Source of the DNA: Roseisolibacter agri
GTDB taxonomy: Bacteria > Gemmatimonadota > Gemmatimonadetes > Gemmatimonadales > Gemmatimonadaceae
DNA length: 64,000 nucleotides
Assembly (NCBI RefSeq): GCF_030159095.1
Contig: NZ_BRXS01000002.1
Coordinates: forward strand, 1-64,000
Reading direction: 5' to 3'
Under the pieces are notes generated by a model. The model was not told the origin of the DNA. It saw only the letters and a list, made by a program, of their open reading frames with translations, and did not search any database. The position numbers and the translations under genes are program-made. Positions 1 through 8,693 of the stretch are shown one piece after another. Within the stretch, counting starts at the first letter, position 1. The number at the start of each line of letters is the position of its first letter.

Positions 1-126
1 GGGTGGCTCAAGCGCTGGCGGCGCGTGGCGACGCGGGCCGAGAAGCTCGCCGTCACCTACCGCGCCGCCATCTGCCTCGTCCTCGCCGCCCGCTACGCAA
101 CGCGGTACTTCTCAGACACTACCTAG
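1..126 (+). CDS. IS5-type transposase, C-terminal fragment (runs off the left edge)
   Basis: The first 41 codons of frame 1 are open to a TAG at 124-126 and read as the end of an IS5-family DDE transposase. The stretch RWRRVATRAEKLAVTY followed by a short Ala/Leu-rich helix is the usual C-terminal signature, after the DDE domain, of IS5/IS1031-like enzymes. The catalytic residues lie outside the window, so I cannot tell whether the copy is intact. It is the only insertion-sequence protein seen here. The right inverted repeat should lie around the stop codon, but it cannot be confirmed without the left end. Confidence 0.55.
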   Translation, partial: GWLKRWRRVATRAEKLAVTYRAAICLVLAARYATRYFSDTT

Positions 127-615
127 GCCGCTCTACCCCCAGATCACGCCTGATGGACCAGCTGCAGCGGTAGGAGCGGAGAGACGCGCGCGGACCCGCG
201 CGAGCCCGCGCCGACGAGCTCTAGGATCGCGACGCACGCACTCGTACAGCGTTTCCGCTCCGCGCCGACAGCGCCTTGGCCGTAGTGGGACGCACGACGC
301 GGTGATCCACCCACTGCGCGGACTCGGTGTCGAAGCGCGCGGGCCGATGCGCGAGAGACCGATCGGCATGTCGCGCGCGACGATCGCGCTGGTGCGGCCC
401 GGGTCCACGCCGAGGGCGCGGACGACCGGCGCGGGCGGCGCTGAGATGCGCGGCGCGGGCGCCGAGTTGGCAGGTGCGGAAGCGAGAGTCGGTGTCATCT
501 CGCTTCCGCACCCTGACGCGTGTTCCGCTTCAGGTCAAGTGCATCGCGCGATGCGCGCGCGTCAGCAGACCGTCCCACGGGCAGATCGCCTTAAGACGTA
601 CGGGCACGTGCGCCA
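127..615. other. Intergenic region without a recognisable gene
   Basis: Several open frames cross this stretch on both strands, but none has a convincing start, ribosome binding site or protein-like composition. They are Arg/Ala/Pro-rich as expected for chance frames in GC-rich DNA. It separates the transposase end from the HYR lipoprotein 3' end and may be IS-flanking debris. Confidence 0.5.
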
Positions 616-1650
616 CTACCGCGTGAAGCGGAAGAACGCGGACTTGGTCCGGCCGTCGGTGAGCGTCACGTCGAGCCGACGACAGCCACCAGCCCAGCCC
701 TTCTCGGACTTCCACACGTAGATGTACTGATCCGTCGCCGCATCGTACGACAGACTGTTGCCAGACGCGGCCACCGTCTCCCCGACCGCGGATTGGGCAG
801 CCTCGGAGACGCAGCTGACCGTCGTGGCCGAGGGCGATCCGCTCTTCAGGATCGCGAGACCGCGGTTCCCGTCGAGACTGAACTTCACGGGGATCGCGCT
901 ACCGGCTTTCACGACGTTGAAGACGCCGTCGTTCGCGACGGGCTGGAAGAACCCGGTAAACGCGAAGGTCGGGACGGATTCGACCACGACGAGGAACGAA
1001 CCCGATGCGGAATTCCAGAAGTTGTCGTACGCCGCGCAGGTCACCTGGGTGGTACCGATCGGAAACATCGCACCGGACTCCGCATCACAAACGATCTGAA
1101 CATCCGGGTCTGCCACGTCACTGGCGTGCACCGTGAAACTCACTGATGCTTCCTGCGCACCAGGGGCCGCCTGCACAACCTGGGTTGGCGGCATAGTCAG
1201 CTGAGGATTCGTCGTATCCTGAACGCGGACGGTGAAGTGGGTGTTCTTGCTGTTGCCAGCAGCGTCAACGGCGAAGCAGATCACGTTTGTGCTGCCGAAC
1301 GGGAAGAGAGTTGGCGACGGGGCATCACACTGCACCGGGAGAGCATTTCCATCAACGTCATACGCATTCGGAGTCGCGAAGGCGACGACCGCGCCATCGG
1401 GTCCGGTAGCCTCTACGACGATGGGCGGGGGCGTGTCAATATAGACTTGGCTGCCAGGTACGACCTCGGCCGAAGCACGGGACGTCGGAGCGAGAGCTCG
1501 CGGTCGCGCCGGATCCGCATCACCGCACGCTGCGCTCAAGGCGAGCAGGCCAAGCGTCGCGACGCGTCCGAGACCTGCGATCGTCTGAGACGAGGCGGAT
1601 CTTCCAAGGGTCGTCCGAGTGGGAGGCGTCATCCAGCGCCGAGTACGCAT
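616..1650 (-). CDS. HYR-repeat / PxKF-domain surface lipoprotein
   Basis: The ATG at 1650 is chosen because AGGAG lies seven bases upstream; longer frames lack this. The 344-residue product begins with a basic N-terminus and a hydrophobic segment ending in a lipobox (LSAAC, Cys about residue 42). Two immunoglobulin-like HYR (hyalin repeat) modules follow at about 66-145 and 146-228, each with the paired Cys and the FP(I/F)G(T/S)T-V motif. The last ~110 residues match the PxKF domain (VKAGSAIPVKFSLDGNRG). HYR and PxKF modules occur in secreted adhesion or carbohydrate-associated proteins; no catalytic domain is visible. The inferred role is cell-surface binding on the outer membrane. It is transcribed alone, away from its neighbours. 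Confidence 0.8.
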   Translation of the reverse strand: MRTRRWMTPPTRTTLGRSASSQTIAGLGRVATLGLLALSAACGDADPARPRALAPTSRASAEVVPGSQVYIDTPPPIVVEATGPDGAVVAFATPNAYDVDGNALPVQCDAPSPTLFPFGSTNVICFAVDAAGNSKNTHFTVRVQDTTNPQLTMPPTQVVQAAPGAQEASVSFTVHASDVADPDVQIVCDAESGAMFPIGTTQVTCAAYDNFWNSASGSFLVVVESVPTFAFTGFFQPVANDGVFNVVKAGSAIPVKFSLDGNRGLAILKSGSPSATTVSCVSEAAQSAVGETVAASGNSLSYDAATDQYIYVWKSEKGWAGGCRRLDVTLTDGRTKSAFFRFTR

Positions 1651-2225
1651 GCGGCAACTCCTAGCGAGGTCGCGCGGTGGGTGGGGGTCGTTCGAGGGAT
1701 TGAACGGAGGACGCGGCACACGCGTCGCGCTCGAGGGCCGCAACTGAACCGCGAAGACGCGTGAGTGACGCGCACGAGGGATGTTCGCGCTTGAGTGGCG
1801 CGAAGGGATCGCGGACACGTGGTGCCGTTGACGCTGCGGCGCGAACCACCGCTACCGTCGCTGCGCGACTTCCATGCGCCGCCGGGATCGTGCGTCGCAC
1901 ACGCCTCGCGCGCCATGCATTTGTTTACCGGGCGCCCACTATTCGGTTGCGCATCCGTGCTGTCAAGAGCGCGGCATCTTGCAATTCAGCAAGCCGTGCT
2001 TGACGATTCGCGGCGTGTCATCGGCGAGCGCATGTATGGCGCGTGCCGGACGCGTGCACGGTGTTAAGCCGCGGACCGCTGGCCCGTCGGATTGCGCGTA
2101 CGATCGTGCACCGCGTCGGGGGCCTGCACACCCGCACCGTGCGGCACGCGTTGTGGACGCCGGCTGAACACGCGCATGCGTACCCCGTCCGAGCCGGGCG
2201 TGAGCTGCGCGCGCGGCGTGCGCCG
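1651..2225. other. Intergenic region, nothing convincing
   Basis: Upstream of the HYR lipoprotein there are only short GC-skewed frames without ribosome binding sites. The sequence is slightly lower in GC around 1900-2050 than the rest of the window, which fits non-coding or decayed DNA. No RNA gene or promoter could be assigned apart from the AGGAG site of the lipoprotein. Confidence 0.4.
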
Positions 2226-2638
2226 AGATGCGGCCACCTCGACTTCGGGCACGTCGTCTAGGCTCGCGCCTCCGAATGGATCCGGTGCCTCGTACGCGCC
2301 GGACCGGTAGAGCGGTAGCACCGCATTCGCCGTCCGCGCCATGCCGCTCCCGCCCTGCAAGTCCGCCAGCGCCGGCCGCTTCTCCGCTCTCCGGAGCGTG
2401 CTCGCCGCGCCACGACGTTGACGAGGATGTTGTCGAACTCTGCGTTGTCGGTCGCGTGTCCCGACAGGTGCCATGTCCGCGCGTAAGCAGTGCGCGCTCC
2501 GATGTCCTCCATCACGACGTACCGCCGCTTGGACGCCGGCGAACGGCTCCCGCTCCCAGTCTGCGCCGCATAGGGCTGCAGGTCGCTCGAGAGATCCTGC
2601 GCGGGCGCGGTCGGGTCCTGCGTAGTGGCTGCTCGGCA
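2226..2638 (-). pseudogene. Possible frameshifted gene remnant of unknown family
   Basis: Two adjacent minus-strand segments in different frames have protein-like composition, unlike the Arg-rich noise around them. Segment 2638-2411 includes RRYVVMEDIGARTAYARTWH and DNAEFDNILVNVV. Segment 2402-2226 includes GMARTANAVLPLYRSGAYEA followed by an acidic stretch. A single frameshift near 2402-2411 would join them. I do not recognise the family. No start codon with a ribosome binding site is evident, and a large palindrome abuts the 5' side. It could be a decayed gene or chance; confidence is low. Confidence 0.25.
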
Positions 2639-2682
2639 ACTTCGGGATCTTCCGGTAGGCCGGGCGCCAGCGACCTGCATTT

Positions 2683-2801
2683 GCAAGGATGAAGATCGGA
2701 TAAGATCTGATAACGACGGATGGCTCCGCGTGGCGCGAGAATCCACGCGCTCCGCCGGAGCCATCCGCTCTCATCCGATCTTCTCGGACTTTCATCCTTG
2801 C
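2683..2801. repeat. Large palindrome, class D-like (GGAT-rich arms)
   Basis: The left end GCAAGGATGAA is perfectly complementary to the right end TTCATCCTTGC, and the pairing continues with GATCGGAT and CGGATGGCTCCG blocks towards a centre near 2745. Arms contain spaced GGAT/CGGAT words as in the neighbouring class A element, which follows after 20 bases. It is not next to a recognisable gene start, so it is not an ordinary terminator. Confidence 0.75.
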
Positions 2802-2819
2802 TGCTGTTGCCGTTCTGGT

Positions 2820-2998
2820 CCGGCGCGCTCGACCCCTCTTGCCTTTGGGAGGGATGCGGATGCTCCGGATGAAGACGGATGCTCCGGATCGCTCCGCATG
2901 GCGGCGACGTCCCATGCGCTACACGGAGCGATCCGAATCATCCGTTCAGATCCGAAGCATCCGCTTCCCCCCAATAGGCCAACAGGTCCGGCGCGTCG
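2820..2998. repeat. Class A tandem-repeat palindrome, copy 1
   Basis: An imperfect inverted repeat of about 180 bp with arms starting GGATGCGGATGCTCCGGAT and ending in the near-complement. The arms consist of CGGAT words spaced every 9-10 nt. The non-palindromic centre TGGCGGCGACGTCCCATGC gives polarity, and the outer flanks carry CCGGCGCG on both sides. It lies 3' of the MFS transporter gene, the last gene of the sugar operon. Further copies lie near 12323, 13270, 20760, 29700 and 63293. Confidence 0.85.
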
Positions 2999-3010
2999 AT
3001 GCCGGCCGCG

Positions 3011-4288
3011 TCAGGCCGGCGCGCTCGCCGGCGCCGCCTCCGGCACATGCGCACCCGGCCGCTGCGCCCGTGGCCGGAAGAGCAGCGCGAAGATCACCAG
3101 CACCACCAGCGCACCCGCCGCCGGCACCAGCCAGATCGACGTCCAGTCGTGCGTCACCGCGCCTGCGGCGCCCGCGACCGTGTTCGCGTCCACCACCACG
3201 CCCGACAGCCAGCTCCCGATCGCCTGCCCGAGGCCGAGCGTCACCAGCGTGATGAAGCCCTGCGCCGCGGCGCGGATCGAGACGTCCGCCTGCTGGTCGA
3301 CGTAGATCTGACCCGTCACGAAGAAGAAGTCGTAGCACACGCCGTGGAGCAGCAGCCCGAGGTAGAGCATCCACATCCCGCTCGTCGCGTTCCCCTGCGA
3401 GAACAGGACGTAGCGCGCCGTCCACGCGGCCATGCCGATCAGCAGCATCTTCTTCACGCCCAGGCGCGCGAAGAAGAACGGCATCAGCAGCATGAAGCCG
3501 ATCTCCGACATCTGCCCGAGCGTCATCTTCGCCGCCGCGCCGGCTACCCCGATCTCGTTCAGGAAGGGGTTGGTGAACGCGTAGTAGAACTGCAGCGGGA
3601 TGCACAGCAGGAACGAGCCGAGCACGAACACCGCGAACGAGCGGTCCTTCATCAGCGCCAGCGCGTCCAGCCCCAGGACGTCGCGCGCCGAGAACGGCTT
3701 GCCGGCGGCCTGCGGCGGCGTGTGCGGGAGCGTGAGCGCGTAGAGCGCCATCAGCACCGACGCGCCCGCGCCGATGCGCAGCGGCATCGCCGTCGCGTCG
3801 GCGCCCAGCAAGCCGATCACCCAGCCCACCGCGATGAAGCCGATCGTGCCGAGCACGCGGATGCGCGGGAACTCGCGCCCCGGGTCGCCCATGTTGGCGA
3901 ACGAGAGCGAGTTGGTGAGCGCCAGCGTCGGCATGTAGCAGAGCGTGTACAGGCCGAAGTAGAGCGCGAACCCCGAGAAGCCGTCCTGCAGCGTCGCCAC
4001 GTACAGTAGCGCCGCCCCCACCAGGTGCAGCGCCGCCAGCATCTTCTCCGTGGCGAAGAAGCGGTCCGCGATCATCCCCACGATGAACGGCGACACGATC
4101 GCCGCCAGCGCCGGCATCATGTACGCGAAGCCGATCTCCTTGCCGCTCGCCCGCAGCACGTTCCCCAGGAACGTCCCGAGCGTCACCAGCCACGAGCCGT
4201 AGATGAAGTACTGCACGAACATCATCACGGAGAGGCGCGTGCGGATCGCACCGCCCCCTCCCCGCACGGGCGCGGCGGCGGCGCTCAT
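3011..4288 (-). CDS. MFS sugar/nucleoside:H+ symporter (NHS-like)
   Basis: A 425-residue protein with about 12 hydrophobic segments, starting [20 protein letters not shown] after a short Gly/Ala-rich N-terminus. This matches the nucleoside:H+ symporter (NupG/XapB) family of the major facilitator superfamily in length and N-terminal motif. It would bring the end product or substrate of the upstream enzymes across the inner membrane. The ATG at 4288 overlaps the stop of the DUF1080 gene by four bases (ATGA), showing translational coupling. Family members in such loci are usually annotated as sugar transporters, and context here favours a sugar or keto-sugar rather than a nucleoside; this is inference. 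It is the last gene of the operon, followed by a class A palindrome. Confidence 0.88.
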   Translation of the reverse strand: MSAAAAPVRGGGGAIRTRLSVMMFVQYFIYGSWLVTLGTFLGNVLRASGKEIGFAYMMPALAAIVSPFIVGMIADRFFATEKMLAALHLVGAALLYVATLQDGFSGFALYFGLYTLCYMPTLALTNSLSFANMGDPGREFPRIRVLGTIGFIAVGWVIGLLGADATAMPLRIGAGASVLMALYALTLPHTPPQAAGKPFSARDVLGLDALALMKDRSFAVFVLGSFLLCIPLQFYYAFTNPFLNEIGVAGAAAKMTLGQMSEIGFMLLMPFFFARLGVKKMLLIGMAAWTARYVLFSQGNATSGMWMLYLGLLLHGVCYDFFFVTGQIYVDQQADVSIRAAAQGFITLVTLGLGQAIGSWLSGVVVDANTVAGAAGAVTHDWTSIWLVPAAGALVVLVIFALLFRPRAQRPGAHVPEAAPASAPA

Positions 4289-5079
4289 GGCAGCACCCGC
4301 ACCTTGATCGAGCGGAACTGCACGCGGTCGCCGTGGTCCTGCAGGCCGATGAGGCCCTCCTTGCCCGTGCCGTACGCCTTCCACGCCGCGAACTTCGACG
4401 CCGCGACCTTCGCCTTCCAGTCGTCGCTCCACGCCTCGTAGCTCACGACCTTCTGGCCGTTGAGCCAGTGCTCCACCGCGTTGCCACGCACCACCAGCCG
4501 CGCGCTGTTCCACTCGCCGGCCGGCTTCACCACGCCGCGCGGCGGCGCGTACAGCCCGTACGCCGCGCCGGCGGACGTCAGCGGGTTCTTGCCGTCCGGA
4601 TGCCGCGCGTCGTCCAGGATCTGCATCTCGGGCGCGCTGTAGTAGATCGGGTCCGCGCTCTCCAGCGCGTGGTAGAAGACGCCGCTGTTGCCGCCGGGCG
4701 GCACCTTCCACTCCAGCGCCAGCTCGAAGTCCTTGTACTTGTCCGTCGTGACGATGTCGCCGCCGCGCCCCGTGCGCGTGAGCGCGCCGTCCACCACCGA
4801 CCACCCGGAGTCCGGCATCGCGGTCTTGCCGTAGCCGCGCCACCCCGCGGTCGACGTCCCGTCGAACAGCAGCTTCCACCCGTCGGCGCGCTCGGCGTCG
4901 GTGAGCGTGTTCGGCGCGCCCGGCTGCGCGGCCGCGTTGGTGACGTCGCCCATGGCCTGCGCGGTGTCGGTGGCGGTGCTCGTCGCCGCCGGCGAGTCGG
5001 CGACGGTGTCGTTCCGCTGTCCGCAGCCCGCAGCCCCCACGACGAGGAGCGCGGCCTGCACGAGGAGAGAGGTTCGCAT
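4285..5079 (-). CDS. DUF1080 lipoprotein, 3-keto-disaccharide hydrolase family
   Basis: A 264-residue product with a lipoprotein signal (VVGAAGC) and then a DUF1080/PF06439 concanavalin-like domain from about residue 65 ([15 protein letters not shown], later NSGVFYH and GLIGLQDHG near the C-terminus). Members of this family have been linked to hydrolysis of 3-keto-glycosides. Next to a glucoside 3-dehydrogenase-like GMC enzyme, that role fits well. The linker after the lipobox is Thr/Ala/Asp-rich and probably tethers the domain to a membrane on the periplasmic side. The gene ends with ATGA overlapping the transporter and starts five bases after the preceding oxidoreductase gene. Confidence 0.88.
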   Translation of the reverse strand: MRTSLLVQAALLVVGAAGCGQRNDTVADSPAATSTATDTAQAMGDVTNAAAQPGAPNTLTDAERADGWKLLFDGTSTAGWRGYGKTAMPDSGWSVVDGALTRTGRGGDIVTTDKYKDFELALEWKVPPGGNSGVFYHALESADPIYYSAPEMQILDDARHPDGKNPLTSAGAAYGLYAPPRGVVKPAGEWNSARLVVRGNAVEHWLNGQKVVSYEAWSDDWKAKVAASKFAAWKAYGTGKEGLIGLQDHGDRVQFRSIKVRVLP

Positions 5080-5084
5080 GGTCG

Positions 5085-6740
5085 TCAGAGGCTCCAGCCG
5101 TCGCGGTACCGGCGCGTGAGGAATGGGTTGGCTTCGGGCACGTTGGTCACGGTCATCGCCGCGGCGTCGTAGGCGATCTTCCGCCCCTGCCCCGCGCGCA
5201 GCGCCACGATCGGGAGCAGCATCGTCTCGTTCAGCGCCGCCGCGTATGCGAACGGGCTGCTCGCCTGCCCCTTGCCCTTGCAGGCGTTCGCCCAGTTCAC
5301 CTCGTGCGGGACGTCCACGCGCGGCACCGTCTTCGGGACGCGGTCGGCCGCCTCCTGCAGCGACGCCGGGAAGACGCGCGGGTTGTTGCCGTACGTCTCG
5401 TAGATCAGGATCCCCTTCTCGCCGATGAACACGCCCCCGCCGCCGTCGCCGCGCGGGAGCGTCTGGTCGTCGGGCAGGAAGTTGGGACGCGGCGGCATCA
5501 GCCCGCCGTCGTACCAGAACAGCTTCACCGGCCCGCGCGCGCCGACCGCGGGATACTCGTACTCCGCCGTCATCGCCAGCGGATAGCTCGCGGGGTTGTT
5601 CGCGGGTCCGCCCCACGGCGTCGACGACGCGCTGACGCTCGTCGGCTGCGTGAGGTCGAGCGCCCAGTACGGCTGGTCGATCAGGTGCGCGCCCATGTCG
5701 CCGATCGCGCCCACGCCGAAGTCCGTCCACCCGCGCCAGCTGAACGGGTGGTACGCGGGATGGTACGGGATCGGCGGCACCGGGCCGCAGTAGAGGTCCC
5801 AGTCGAGCCCCGGCGGCGGCGACTGCGGGTTGGCCGCCATCGCCGCCAGCACCGCGTTGTCCACCGTGCGCATGTTCCAGCGCGGCGGCGCCACCGGCAG
5901 CGGCTTGCCGTCGCTCAGCGCCAGCGCAGCCTGCGGCGCCGCCGCGGGTGCGGCCGCACCGTTCGTCGCGTTCGCGACCTCCGGCCGCGGGATCCCCTGC
6001 GCCCAGTAGCGCACCGGACGGTCGGTCCAGACGTGCACCTCGCTCACCTTGCCGATGATGCCGGCCTGAATGAGCTCGCGGATGCGCCGCGTCCCCTCGC
6101 CCGAGTGGCCCTGGTTGCCCATCTGCGTGACGATCTTCGGCAGCTCGCGCGCCGTCTTCGCGAGCACGCGCGACTCGTGCACGGTCGCCGCCAGCGGCTT
6201 CTGCACGTACACGTGCTTCCCCGCGCGCATCGCCCGCTCGGCGATCACGGCGTGCAGGTGGTCCGGCGTCGCGACGACGATGCCGTCCAGGTTCTTCTGC
6301 CTGTCCAGCAGCTGCCGGAAGTCGGCGTACTTCGCCGCCTTGAGATACGTGCGCTCGACCGCCTGCGCCTCCAGCAGCGACTTCTCGGCCGCCTTCGTGC
6401 GCTCCTCCATCCACTTCGCGCGCTCGGCCTCGGGCACGGTCGCGGGCACGCTCGTGGGCGGGCGCACGCGCAGGCGTCCCGCGATCGACCGCTCGACGTA
6501 CGGCATGTCGACGTCGCAGATCGCCACGACGTTCTCGCCGAGGAGCTGCGTCCAGTTGCTCATGCCCATGCCGCCGGCGCCGACGATGGCGACGTTCAGC
6601 GTGTCGCTCGGCGCCTGGTAGCCCGGGCCGCCCAGCACGTGGCGCGGGACGATCATCGCGCCCATCGCCAGCGTCGACGCCGTGCCGACGAACTCGCGGC
6701 GGGTGATCGGGTTGGTCACGGGACCCTGTCCATCGTTCAT
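5085..6740 (-). CDS. Gfo/Idh/MocA oxidoreductase with Tat signal
   Basis: A 551-residue protein beginning with a Tat-type signal ([20 protein letters not shown]), then a Rossmann fold ([10 protein letters not shown] at about 49-58) and the EKP-like QKPLA motif typical of Gfo/Idh/MocA dehydrogenases. It is longer than the usual 350-450 residues, with an insertion rich in Ala/Pro around residues 250-290. The family oxidises or reduces sugar hydroxyls with a tightly bound or free NAD(P). The Tat signal suggests folded export with cofactor, as in glucose-fructose oxidoreductase. It lies between a second, unexported paralogue and the DUF1080 gene in the same operon. The substrate is not determinable from sequence. 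Confidence 0.88.
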   Translation of the reverse strand: MNDGQGPVTNPITRREFVGTASTLAMGAMIVPRHVLGGPGYQAPSDTLNVAIVGAGGMGMSNWTQLLGENVVAICDVDMPYVERSIAGRLRVRPPTSVPATVPEAERAKWMEERTKAAEKSLLEAQAVERTYLKAAKYADFRQLLDRQKNLDGIVVATPDHLHAVIAERAMRAGKHVYVQKPLAATVHESRVLAKTARELPKIVTQMGNQGHSGEGTRRIRELIQAGIIGKVSEVHVWTDRPVRYWAQGIPRPEVANATNGAAAPAAAPQAALALSDGKPLPVAPPRWNMRTVDNAVLAAMAANPQSPPPGLDWDLYCGPVPPIPYHPAYHPFSWRGWTDFGVGAIGDMGAHLIDQPYWALDLTQPTSVSASSTPWGGPANNPASYPLAMTAEYEYPAVGARGPVKLFWYDGGLMPPRPNFLPDDQTLPRGDGGGGVFIGEKGILIYETYGNNPRVFPASLQEAADRVPKTVPRVDVPHEVNWANACKGKGQASSPFAYAAALNETMLLPIVALRAGQGRKIAYDAAAMTVTNVPEANPFLTRRYRDGWSL

Positions 6741-6747
6741 GCGGGGC

Positions 6748-8013
6748 TCAGCTCCGGGCGGTGGCGAGGCGGTCGAGGGCGGGCGGTCGCCACGTGCCGC
6801 GGGCGACCGGGGGGACGTAGTCGGCGATCGTGTCGGGCGCCCACTCCAGCGTGCGGCGCTCCTCCGCGCTGCGGTACGCGGTCATCAGCAGCTGCACCAC
6901 TTCCAGCCCGTCGGCGAACGTCAGCCGCGGCTGCTCCTTCCCGAGGAACGCGCGCGCGAAGTGGCGGTTCTCGGCCTCGTAGCCGTAGGCCGCGGCCTCG
7001 TTCACCACGACGGGCATCAGGCCCGATTCGGCGTTCTGCTTCTCGATCAGGTCCTCGCCCGCGCGGCCCTGCACGGCGCGGCTGAAGAAGAGCTGCAGCC
7101 CCGTGTCCAGGGAGCTCCAGCGCATCGAGTACTCGGGCCCCAGCAGCTCGGCGCTCAGGCGCAGCCCCGCGCCCACGAAGCTCCACGACGTCGACGCCTC
7201 GCCGATCGCGGTGTGCCCTTCCGCGGTCTCGAACTCGATCGTCGCGCTGGCGAAGTCCTCGGACGGCGCGCGGTGGTAGTCGACGCCCATCTGCTGCTGC
7301 AGCACCGCGCGGTACTCGGGGCGCGTCCACTTGAGGCTCGCGATCTGCGCCGTCACGCGCACGGGCCGCACGCTCGACAGCGGCTCGCCGGGGCGCGTGA
7401 GCAGGTGCCGCACGAGCAGCGCGGAGTGGCACATCATGTCGTTCAGCACCCCGCCGCCCTGCTGCACGCCGCTCCAGAACCACGGCATGTGCGGCCCGCT
7501 GTGCTCCTCCGCCGCGCGCGCGAGGTACGGCCGTCCGGTGGCGGATGCGCCGCGCGCCCACAGCAGCTCGCGCCCCGTCTCCACCTGCGGCGCGAACAGC
7601 TGGTTCTCGAGGTACGCGGTCGGCAGCCCCACCGACTCCACCAATTCGACGACGCGGCGCGCTTCCGCCACCGTGCGCGCCAGCGGCTTCTCGCACGCCA
7701 GCCCGCGCAGCGTGCCGCGCCCCTCGCGTATCGCCTGCACGATCGCCTCGACGTTGGCCACGCGCGCGTGGTTGGGCCCCACGAGCCAGATCGCGTGGAC
7801 GTGCGGATCGGCGACGAGGTCGGCGATCGAGGCGTGCGCGCGCGCGTCGCCCACGTCCAGCGAGCGCGCGTACGCGGCGGCCGACTCGGCGTGCCGCGCG
7901 TCGGGGCTCCACACGCCGCGCACGTCGGCCTCGCGCACCGCCTGGAAGGAGCGGATGTGGAAGCGCGCGATGAAGCCGCTGCCGACGAAGCCGATCCCCA
8001 GGCGGTCGCTCAT
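6748..8013 (-). CDS. Gfo/Idh/MocA oxidoreductase (cytoplasmic)
   Basis: A 421-residue protein with the Rossmann motif [11 protein letters not shown] at residues 6-16 and the CEKPLA motif near residue 108, followed by the C-terminal alpha/beta domain of the Gfo/Idh/MocA family. No signal peptide is visible, unlike the next gene in the operon. It may therefore act on the imported keto-sugar in the cytoplasm, for example by reducing the 3-keto group. This is inference from location. The ATG at 8013 overlaps the stop of the small-subunit gene (ATGA), and a seven-base gap separates it from the exported paralogue. Confidence 0.88.
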   Translation of the reverse strand: MSDRLGIGFVGSGFIARFHIRSFQAVREADVRGVWSPDARHAESAAAYARSLDVGDARAHASIADLVADPHVHAIWLVGPNHARVANVEAIVQAIREGRGTLRGLACEKPLARTVAEARRVVELVESVGLPTAYLENQLFAPQVETGRELLWARGASATGRPYLARAAEEHSGPHMPWFWSGVQQGGGVLNDMMCHSALLVRHLLTRPGEPLSSVRPVRVTAQIASLKWTRPEYRAVLQQQMGVDYHRAPSEDFASATIEFETAEGHTAIGEASTSWSFVGAGLRLSAELLGPEYSMRWSSLDTGLQLFFSRAVQGRAGEDLIEKQNAESGLMPVVVNEAAAYGYEAENRHFARAFLGKEQPRLTFADGLEVVQLLMTAYRSAEERRTLEWAPDTIADYVPPVARGTWRPPALDRLATARS

Positions 8014-8693
8014 CGCGTCGGGGTGCCCTGCGGTGCGACGCGCGTCGTCATCAGGTCGTAGCTGACGCCCAGCTTGTCGAGCGCCGGCTTGGGGCACCCC
8101 TGCCAGTTGGGGTTGAAGACGTTCCCCTGGTACTGCAGGTCCTTCCACCCGATCGCGCTCGAGAAGAAGCCCGAGGCGACCATGTTGCGGAAGGTGTTGA
8201 AGAACGCCGCGCCCGGCCGCAGCGCCGGCGGCGCCTGCGCCGCGGGGCCCGCGATGTCGTCCAGGATCTGGTGCCGCTGCGCCTCGCTCGCCTGATGGTA
8301 CGCGACGTTGAAGCGCCGCCGCGTCTCGGTATCGAGCCACCGCAGCCCGCCGCGCATCGCGACGCGCGACTCGTCGCTCGTCTCCTGCACGGACATGTGG
8401 TGGTCCATGTAGGCCGGCACGCCCGCGTCGGTCGCGCTCCCCGAGCGGTCGTCGCGCGGGATGATGTCGTCGGCCAGCACGCCGACGGTGCGCCACTCGC
8501 GCGCGGTGAAGAACTTCCGCTTCGGCACGCTCGCCGCCGGCGGCGCCGTCTGCCCGGCCGGCTGGTTGGGCGTCGCGTGCGGCGTGCGCGGCGGCTGCGC
8601 GGGCTGCTGCGCCTCGACGGCGTCGACGACGCCCGCGAGCGGCAGGACGCTCAGGACCTTGAGCGCCGCGCGACGGTTGATGTTCTCGCTCAT
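8010..8693 (-). CDS. Gluconate 2-dehydrogenase subunit 3-like protein (GMC partner)
   Basis: A 227-residue protein with an N-terminal Arg-Arg signal (NRRAALKVLSVLPLAG), a Pro/Gln-rich linker, and then a conserved domain from about 60 onward (FTAREWRTVGVLADDIIPRD, YMDHHM, FFNTFRNMVASGFFSS). These fit the subunit-3 family that pairs with FAD-dependent GMC dehydrogenases such as gluconate 2-dehydrogenase and the lac-type glucoside 3-dehydrogenase. The small subunit normally carries the Tat signal that exports the complex. It overlaps the GMC gene by ATGA. The cytochrome c subunit usual in three-subunit enzymes is not encoded nearby. Confidence 0.88.
   Translation of the reverse strand: MSENINRRAALKVLSVLPLAGVVDAVEAQQPAQPPRTPHATPNQPAGQTAPPAASVPKRKFFTAREWRTVGVLADDIIPRDDRSGSATDAGVPAYMDHHMSVQETSDESRVAMRGGLRWLDTETRRRFNVAYHQASEAQRHQILDDIAGPAAQAPPALRPGAAFFNTFRNMVASGFFSSAIGWKDLQYQGNVFNPNWQGCPKPALDKLGVSYDLMTTRVAPQGTPTR

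Noticed and set aside
133-721. Overlapping short frames on both strands after the transposase tail
   Set aside because: None has a start context or recognisable domain; composition equals random GC-rich translation.
5304-7085. 593-residue plus-strand open frame over the Gfo/Idh/MocA genes
   Set aside because: It is the antisense shadow of a clearly conserved gene. Composition is Arg/His/Ala-rich, without motifs or a ribosome binding site.
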